In this document: piece by piece, positions 57,729 through 64,000 of the stretch
Layout of the letters: every line of letters begins with the position of its first letter
Numbering within the stretch: the first letter of the stretch is position 1
Source: Sesamum alatum
Lineage: Eukaryota > Streptophyta > Magnoliopsida > Lamiales > Pedaliaceae
Length of the DNA: 64,000 nucleotides
Reading direction: 5' to 3'
Assembly: GCA_034509735.1 (NCBI GenBank)
Contig: JACGWO010000012.1
Location: 27,619,188 to 27,683,187, forward strand
Translations under genes and position numbers: made by a program
Notes under the pieces: generated by a model
Seen by the model: only the letters and a program-made list of their open reading frames with translations
Told to the model about the DNA's origin: nothing
The model's database searches: none

Positions 57729-60499
57729 ATGGCGGAAACCGAGACGTTTGCTTTCCAGGCTGAGATCAACCAGCTTTTGAGTCTGATCATCAATACCTTC
57801 TACAGCAACAAGGAGATCTTTCTTCGTGAATTGATTAGCAACTCCTCTGATGTAAGTCTCTACTGTCTTCTGTTTTTGTGTAGATCCAACTGTTGTTGAC
57901 TTGTTGGATAGTTGTGTCAGCTGTGTTTGGGGTCCAAGCATGCATTGACTTATTGATTAGATTTCGCACTCGTTAATTTGTCTATTTTAGGATCGTGTTA
58001 TTTGTTTGTGAATCTTTGGTGTTTGTTTGCATTATCAGATGGGGTATTGGAAAAATGAGGACACTTATGACTATGTTAGGTGGTGGAATAACAGATGTTG
58101 GTGTATTGGTCTTACAGATAATCGTACATCTATATTGCACTCTGCAGAAATGGTCGTGTTGATTATCAACTTAATTTAACATATTTCTCTTACCACTGAC
58201 ATATGGAATATTAGCTCTGTAGATGCAATTTGTGCTGTGTTATATTGGCATTGTCAATATGCTCAAGGTTTAGTTGAACTATACTGAACATGTCTGCGCG
58301 CTCTAAGTATGAGTTAGTGGAATTTGTTCCGTGCCTTGTAGTGCTTGCATTATGTTTGGAGTGGCTTTATATTGAGTGCATAGAGCTAATTGTGGTATCC
58401 TTAATGTGGAATTGATGCTTTCAGGCCCTGGATAAGATTCGTTTTGAGAGCTTGACCGACAAGAGCAAGCTTGATGCTCAACCAGAACTCTTCATCCACA
58501 TTATCCCTGATAAGACCAATAACACCCTGTCTATTATTGACAGTGGTATTGGCATGACCAAGGCTGGTTAGTATCAGTCATTATGTTCCTTCTTTTGTCA
58601 TTTGGTGTTTGATTCTTATATATTATTGCAAAACTGACTTTATCATGTATGATTTTGATTTCAGATTTGGTGAACAATCTTGGTACAATTGCCAGGTCTG
58701 GAACCAAGGAATTCATGGAAGCCCTTGCTGCTGGTGCTGATGTGAGTATGATTGGGCAGTTTGGTGTTGGTTTCTACTCTGCCTACTTGGTTGCTGAGAA
58801 GGTCATTGTCACCACAAAGCATAATGATGATGAACAATATGTCTGGGAGTCCCAAGCTGGTGGTTCATTCACTGTTACCAGAGACACATCTGGTGAAAAC
58901 CTTGGCAGGGGTACTAAGATCACTCTCTTTCTCAAAGAAGACCAGCTTGAGTACCTTGAGGAGCGCAGACTGAAGGATTTGATCAAGAAGCACTCTGAAT
59001 TCATCAGCTACCCGATCTCTCTTTGGGTGGAGAAGACTACAGAGAAGGAAATCTCTGATGATGAGGATGAGGAGGACAAGAAGGACGAGGAAGGAAAGGT
59101 TGAGGAAGTTGATGAAGAGAAGGAGAAAGCTGAGAAGAAAAAGAAGAAGATCAAGGAAGTGTCTCATGAGTGGAATTTGGTGAACAAGCAGAAGCCTATC
59201 TGGATGAGGAAGCCTGAGGAGATAACAAAGGAAGAATATGCTGCTTTCTACAAAAGCCTTACAAATGATTGGGAGGAGCACTTGGCTGTGAAGCACTTTT
59301 CAGTTGAAGGACAACTTGAGTTCAAGGCTATTTTGTTTGTTCCTAAGAGGGCACCTTTTGATCTCTTTGACACCAGGAAAAAACCCAACAATATTAAGCT
59401 CTATGTTCGTCGTGTTTTCATAATGGACAACTGTGAGGAGTTGATTCCTGAGTATCTAAGCTTTGTTAAGGGTATTGTGGACTCTGAGGATTTGCCTCTC
59501 AACATTTCTCGTGAGATGTTGCAGCAGAACAAGATCTTGAAGGTCATCCGCAAGAATTTGGTGAAGAAGTGCATTGAGCTCTTCTTTGAGATAGCTGAGA
59601 ACAAGGAAGATTACAACAAATTCTACGAGGCTTTCTCAAAGAACCTCAAGCTTGGTATCCACGAGGATTCCCAGAACAAGACGAAGATTGCTGAATTGCT
59701 CAGGTATCACTCCACCAAGAGTGGTGATGAGATGACCAGCTTGAAGGACTACGTGACTAGGATGAAGGAAGGCCAGAATGACATCTATTATATCACTGGT
59801 GAGAGCAAGAAGGCTGTTGAGAACTCTCCCTTCCTTGAGAGGCTGAAGAAGAAGGGATATGAAGTTCTCTATATGGTTGACGCCATTGATGAGTATGCTG
59901 TTGGTCAATTGAAAGAATTTGAGGGGAAAAAGCTTGTGTCTGCTACCAAGGAAGGTCTCAAGCTAGATGAGAGTGAGGATGAAAAGAAGAAGAAGGAAGA
60001 GTTGAAAGCCCAGTTTGAGGGCCTGTGCAAGGTGATTAAGGATGTCCTTGGTGACAAAGTGGAGAAAGTGGTTGTCTCTGATCGTGTAGTTGACTCTCCG
60101 TGCTGTTTGGTCACTGGAGAATATGGCTGGACTGCCAACATGGAAAGGATTATGAAGGCCCAAGCTCTTAGGGACTCCAGCATGGCTGGATACATGTCCA
60201 GTAAGAAGACAATGGAGATCAATCCTGAGAACCCGATCATGGAGGAGCTGAGGAAGAGGGCCGACGCTGACAAGAATGACAAGTCTGTGAAGGACTTGGT
60301 TATGTTGCTCTTTGAGACTGCCCTGCTTACTTCTGGGTTCAGCCTCGAGGATCCCAACACCTTTGGCAACAGGATCCACAGGATGTTGAAACTTGGGCTT
60401 AGCATCGACGAAGATGCTGGTGAGGCTGATGTTGACATGCCACCATTGGAGGACGCTGATGCTGATGCTGAGGGCAGCAAGATGGAGGAAGTCGACTAA
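57729..60499 (+). CDS. HSP90: Cytosolic heat-shock protein 90
   Basis: ATP-dependent chaperone for kinases, receptors and NLR proteins in the cytosol. Exons 57729-57851, 58425-58566 and 58665-60499 (introns GTAAGT...TTTCAG and GTTAGT...TTTCAG) join in phase to 699 aa. GHKL ATPase domain: catalytic Glu34 in [12 protein letters not shown]80 in [24 protein letters not shown] charged linker (about residues 220-255, [12 protein letters not shown]...) follows, then the middle domain with the catalytic-loop Arg in [15 protein letters not shown], and the C-terminal dimerisation domain with [16 protein letters not shown]. The extreme C-terminus is MEEVD, the TPR co-chaperone docking site of cytosolic HSP90; there is no ER or plastid targeting signal. 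No break seen. Confidence 0.98.
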
Positions 60500-61165
60500 T
60501 CTATTGGGCTTTGTTTAGTGTTCCAGAGTTCTTTTTTTTTTTTTTTTTTTTTTGTCTTAAGGGTTAAATTAGACGATTATTATGTAAAAGGTTTTTTTTC
60601 ATGCTGAGGAATGCCTGGTGTTTTTTCTTATATGCATGAGGTAGCTAGTTCTATTTTGAATATTTCCAGTGGCAATACAGACAGTAGTTATTCTATGCAA
60701 AATGTCGAGTTTCAATCTGTCTAGATTCTGTTGGCATTATGTTTTTGCAAGAGGTGGGCAATCGTTCACCAGTTAATTTTGGTAATTTCTTTTCTTTTCT
60801 GTTTTTTTACCCCTTAGCTCGTCTCCTTTCCAGTATTACTTGTTAATTTCTTTTGTTTTGGTATGATAAAAAGAAATGTACTGTCCAGGAAAAAAATTAA
60901 TTAAGGGGAGATGTCAAAAGATAAGATGTATTGGTGAGATGGGGGAGTTTCTGTTTGGGAAAACGCAAAAGAAAGTTTCAAAATTGGGGCAGAGTTAGAG
61001 CCCTGCAACAGTGGACAATATCTGCAGCTGAGTTCTCTGCTTGTAGAGCAAACAAATTATTGCAGCAAACATGTTGGAGTTAGATGCGAGCTGGTGGAAG
61101 CACTATAAATTATGTGTGCAGAGTGGTCATTTTCGATTGGAAGGAAGTAGTAGGTCAAGAAAATT
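60500..61165 (+). other. HSP90 3' region
   Basis: A likely 3' UTR with a T-rich tract at about 60531-60554 and AT-rich sequence. No separate gene seen. Confidence 0.5.
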
Positions 61166-61402
61166 GTGCTCCTGATCTTTGCTTGCCTGAAGATGAAGCT
61201 TCTCAAACATTTGCCTGGACCAGCCAAACTAATAGTTGATGCTTTGTTTGGTTTCAAGATGTGTCTGTCTCTTCAAGATGCCCGACGTACGAAGGGTAGT
61301 GAGATGGGCATTGCGAATGTGGGTGATAACTCATCTGACACACACGCTGGTGTAGTTGCTGAGTCATCCGCCAACTTATCATCAACTTCAATTGACACGT
61401 AG
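61166..61402 (+). CDS. Short open frame downstream of HSP90, unknown
   Basis: 78 codons beginning MLLIFACLKMKLLKHLPGPA and ending in a Ser-rich tail. The local GC content is higher than the flanks. Not recognised; no splice partner or promoter was found. It may be a gene remnant, an exon of a noncoding transcript, or chance. Confidence 0.15.
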   Translation: MLLIFACLKMKLLKHLPGPAKLIVDALFGFKMCLSLQDARRTKGSEMGIANVGDNSSDTHAGVVAESSANLSSTSIDT

Positions 61403-62078
61403 GACATGCTGACAAGTGATTTGACAGGTCAATGTGCTTTGATCCATATATATTAGCAAAAGAAGAAGAAATAAAAGAAAAACAAATAAAATTATCCATA
61501 TCTTCTCCTGTTCTTAATTATTAGTCTTCTTTTGGTTCTGTTTTAAAAGTATTTTTCTTTCTTTTTGATAGGTAAAAAGAGAAATATTGCCTTTGTTAGT
61601 ATGTTGGATTTTGTAATTTGTATATTAACATAAGACAAATAAATTGAACTAATCTTCATTTCATATTCATATGTGTCTAAAAGAATGATGATCGTTAAGG
61701 GATTGTTGTGGGTTTACTGTAATGTGAATTTATTGATAGGGATTGTTATATTTTTTAATTTTTTAATATTATTATAAATTATGTAATTACTATTTTTTTA
61801 AATAAATAAGAAGAGGGAGAGAGATTGTTGTGCTCCAATAGTTTTTTTTAAGGTAGGTAAATTGTATTAAAATAAAAGAGTTTTTTTTGAGGGGGTGGGA
61901 ACGTATAATCGGACCAAAGCATCCGCCCGAAACTGTGCTCCAATAGTTTCTTGTGAAAATTGTGGGCCAGTTGTCATTTAGATCTTTCATTAGATATACA
62001 TAAAATAGTTTATTAGCTTGTGCATGATTTTTTTTTTTAAATTTTTATAATGGAATTCATTTTTTTTTATTTGATGAA

Positions 62079-62585
62079 GTGTTTGACTTTAATTAACTAC
62101 ACAATTTCACATATCCTTTCTTAGATATAATAATCTTTTTTTGTTTAGCAGAGCGATCATATGTATATTTGTATATTCTACGGAATCAATATTCAATCAT
62201 ATCAATAATTGACTAATTATATATAAGTAACATGACCTATCAATAATTTACAATTAATTTTTTTTTCTTAAAGCGTGTTGTGCATGGCGATTTAATAATT
62301 GGAATTTACAATAAATAAAATTGAATTATTGATAAGTTTGATGATTGAAATTTACAGTAAATAAAATTGAATTATTGACCAGTTTGATGATTGAAATTTA
62401 CAATAAATAAATTTGTGCATGAATTGTTTTATTTGATGAAGTGTTTTACTATAATTAACTATATACTTTGAAGATTTCACATATCTTTTCTTAGATATAA
62501 TAATCTTCTTTTGTTTAGTAGAGTGATCATATGTGTATTTGTATATTATACAGAATCATTAATCAATCATATCAATAATTGATTC
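62079..62585. repeat. Local direct duplication (~350 bp period)
   Basis: 'TTATTTGATGAAGTGTTTGA' at about 62079 and 'TTATTTGATGAAGTGTTTTA' at about 62430 begin two copies sharing 'CTTAGATATAATAATCTT' and 'TGATCATATG' with 'TTTGTATATT', and ending 'AATCATATCAATAATTGA'. The unit between them carries the 46-bp minisatellite. Confidence 0.8.
62301..62410. repeat. 46-bp minisatellite, about 2.4 copies
   Basis: 'GAATTTACAATAAATAAAAT' begins near 62302; the next units begin at 62347 and 62393 (GAAATTTACA.TAAATAAA), giving a 46-bp period with 'TTGAATTATTGA..AGTTTGATGATT' as the remainder. Confidence 0.8.
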
Positions 62586-64000
62586 TTAATTTATAAGTAT
62601 ATTAAATTTTACAAAAATAGAGATCATAAGCTGTACATCATGTTTCAAATTAACATAACAAGTTAGAAGGTAGAACTTTTATTTTGAAATGCATAAATCA
62701 TAATTTTTCTGTAATTGGTCATTCTTTTTGAATCGTGCATGAATAATATATATTGTGAGTTAGAATTATGGGGATTAGTTCAATTCTGATCAAATTTCGT
62801 TTGAGTTAGAATTTTTTGTGAAGAAATTACTACGTCTATTTAAATATACTCATAAAATTTTGCAATTCTAAAAATTTACCGTATCTGATATATATGTACC
62901 ATGTCATATCCATTTTCACAAGATGTCGGAAGAGATTTCTGATTTTAAATTTTATTGCATCTTTTATTTTAGGAAAATTATATTTTTGATCATGTAACTA
63001 TAGGTCCTTAGTATTTTCAGTCCTATAATTTATTTTATTTACACATTTAGTCTTGTTTTGACGAATTTAATCATGAAGATCACATATATGGGTTTTTTTT
63101 TTCCCGCAAATTTGTTCTTGTGTCGATAATTTACTGCTAACGACCTATAATTATAGGATAACAATGAGATCTACTCTAACGTGAAGAAGATGAAATTATC
63201 AACACCCGAGTAAATATGCAAATGGAGTAAGTCACATGAATAAAAATACTAACGACTAATAGTTATAAAGCTAAAAATATAATTTTGCTTTTGTATTATC
63301 TAGTATAAATATACTGAGTGTATAAATACAACATCATAAATTATATTTAAGAAAAAAATTGTACACATGAGATGCGTGTGTGGTCCCAGTGGACGCTAGT
63401 TGTCATGCTGCACTGGATTTTTTTTTCTTTTCTTTTCTTTTTTTAGCGTTCTGCATGTGGGCCTTAGTTGTCACGCTAATCTTTATTACTATTGGTAGTA
63501 TTTGGTACGGTTAGAGTTACAATTAATTTTAGTACAGACCTAATTCGATAAAATTTGAATTAATTATATGGTAAGCGCAATATATTTATTATGTAATTGG
63601 TATATAATATAGGAAAAGTGATTTATTTCGACTAAATTTGATTCGGATAATAATTTTCCGTGAGTTACCGGGGCAATGCAAATTGCAATTAATTAATTAA
63701 TAATTAACATAAGCAGAACCTCAACTATAAATCAATGCTTTCACATTCCTCACTCTATAACACACTATCATCGTTGTTACTCTAAAAATGGCTTATTTTC
63801 ATTTTAGTTCTTGTGTTTTTAATTGATATTTAAAATGATTCCATTTTTTTTTTTTTTTAATTTCATCCTTTTAGTAGAATTTTGATCAATTTCACCTCTA
63901 ATATAAGGGTATTCTTGTACTTCTCTTTATATTTATATAAAAAAAAATTGTGGGTTGTAAATATTATGACATAATATATATTATGGTATTATCTTATACT

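Larger units (their letters stand above)
61403..64000. other. AT-rich terminal intergenic DNA
   Basis: No gene seen. Contains the duplication at 62079-62585 and an inverted-arm foldback-like segment near 62970-63290 ('GTAACTATAGG' against 'CTAATAGTTATA'). Confidence 0.5.

Noticed and set aside
59905..60480. 191-codon minus-strand open frame inside HSP90 exon 3
   Set aside because: Antisense shadow of a long, conserved exon; Ser/Leu-rich with no family resemblance.
1..64000. CRISPR array, rRNA, organellar insert or bacterial operon
   Set aside because: No regularly spaced repeats with unique spacers, no rRNA-like blocks, and every recognised gene is a plant nuclear gene with plant-type introns or promoters.

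Overview
This is nuclear DNA of a flowering plant. The evidence is intron-bearing genes with GT-AG junctions, AT-rich intergenic DNA full of MITE-, SINE- and LTR-like repeats, and plant-specific families (DUF630/DUF632, AP2/ERF, type-1 nsLTP, plant CXE carboxylesterase). Protein style suggests a core eudicot, perhaps an asterid of the Lamiales; that placement is an impression. There is no sign of bacterial, organellar or CRISPR sequence.

Layout. (1) 1-4037, minus: a DUF630/DUF632 gene whose 3' end lies outside the window; it carries a one-base homopolymer frameshift in exon 1. (2) 4.3-13.7 kb: repeat-rich DNA with one poorly resolved, possibly transcribed minus-strand locus (8.8-10.9 kb). (3) 13839-19734, plus: a nine-exon COP9 signalosome subunit 7 gene that reconstructs to 260 aa. 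(4) 20.5-55.1 kb, all minus: an array in which nsLTP genes (four intact, two broken) are interleaved with three group-IX-like ERF genes and a disrupted carboxylesterase. The order is LTP-A, ERF/LTP chimera (LTP-B), ERF1, LTP-C fragment, ERF2, CXE, ERF3, LTP-D, LTP-E, LTP-F. (5) 57729-60499, plus: a complete cytosolic HSP90 gene, 3 exons, 699 aa, ending in MEEVD. (6) 60.6-64 kb: AT-rich DNA with local duplications.

The nsLTP genes share one architecture. One exon encodes the signal peptide and cysteine scaffold, and a 10-nt last exon completes the C-terminal Lys-Ile-Asn and stop. The ERF genes share an N-terminal SEFDV motif, the AP2 domain, a 3' flank and a TCACGTTGA promoter element 219-241 bp upstream of the start. 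At 23132-24022 an ERF promoter and N-terminus is fused at a 3-nt microhomology to the 3' end of an nsLTP gene that still has its splice donor and micro-exon. This suggests the two families were shuffled by recombination within one cluster.

The array is riddled with transposons, including two clear nested insertions: a MULE derivative with a zinc-knuckle remnant inside a CACTA-like MITE, and a Harbinger-like element inside another copy. Coordinates of exons and repeats were read by eye from the sequence; no alignment or database search was run.
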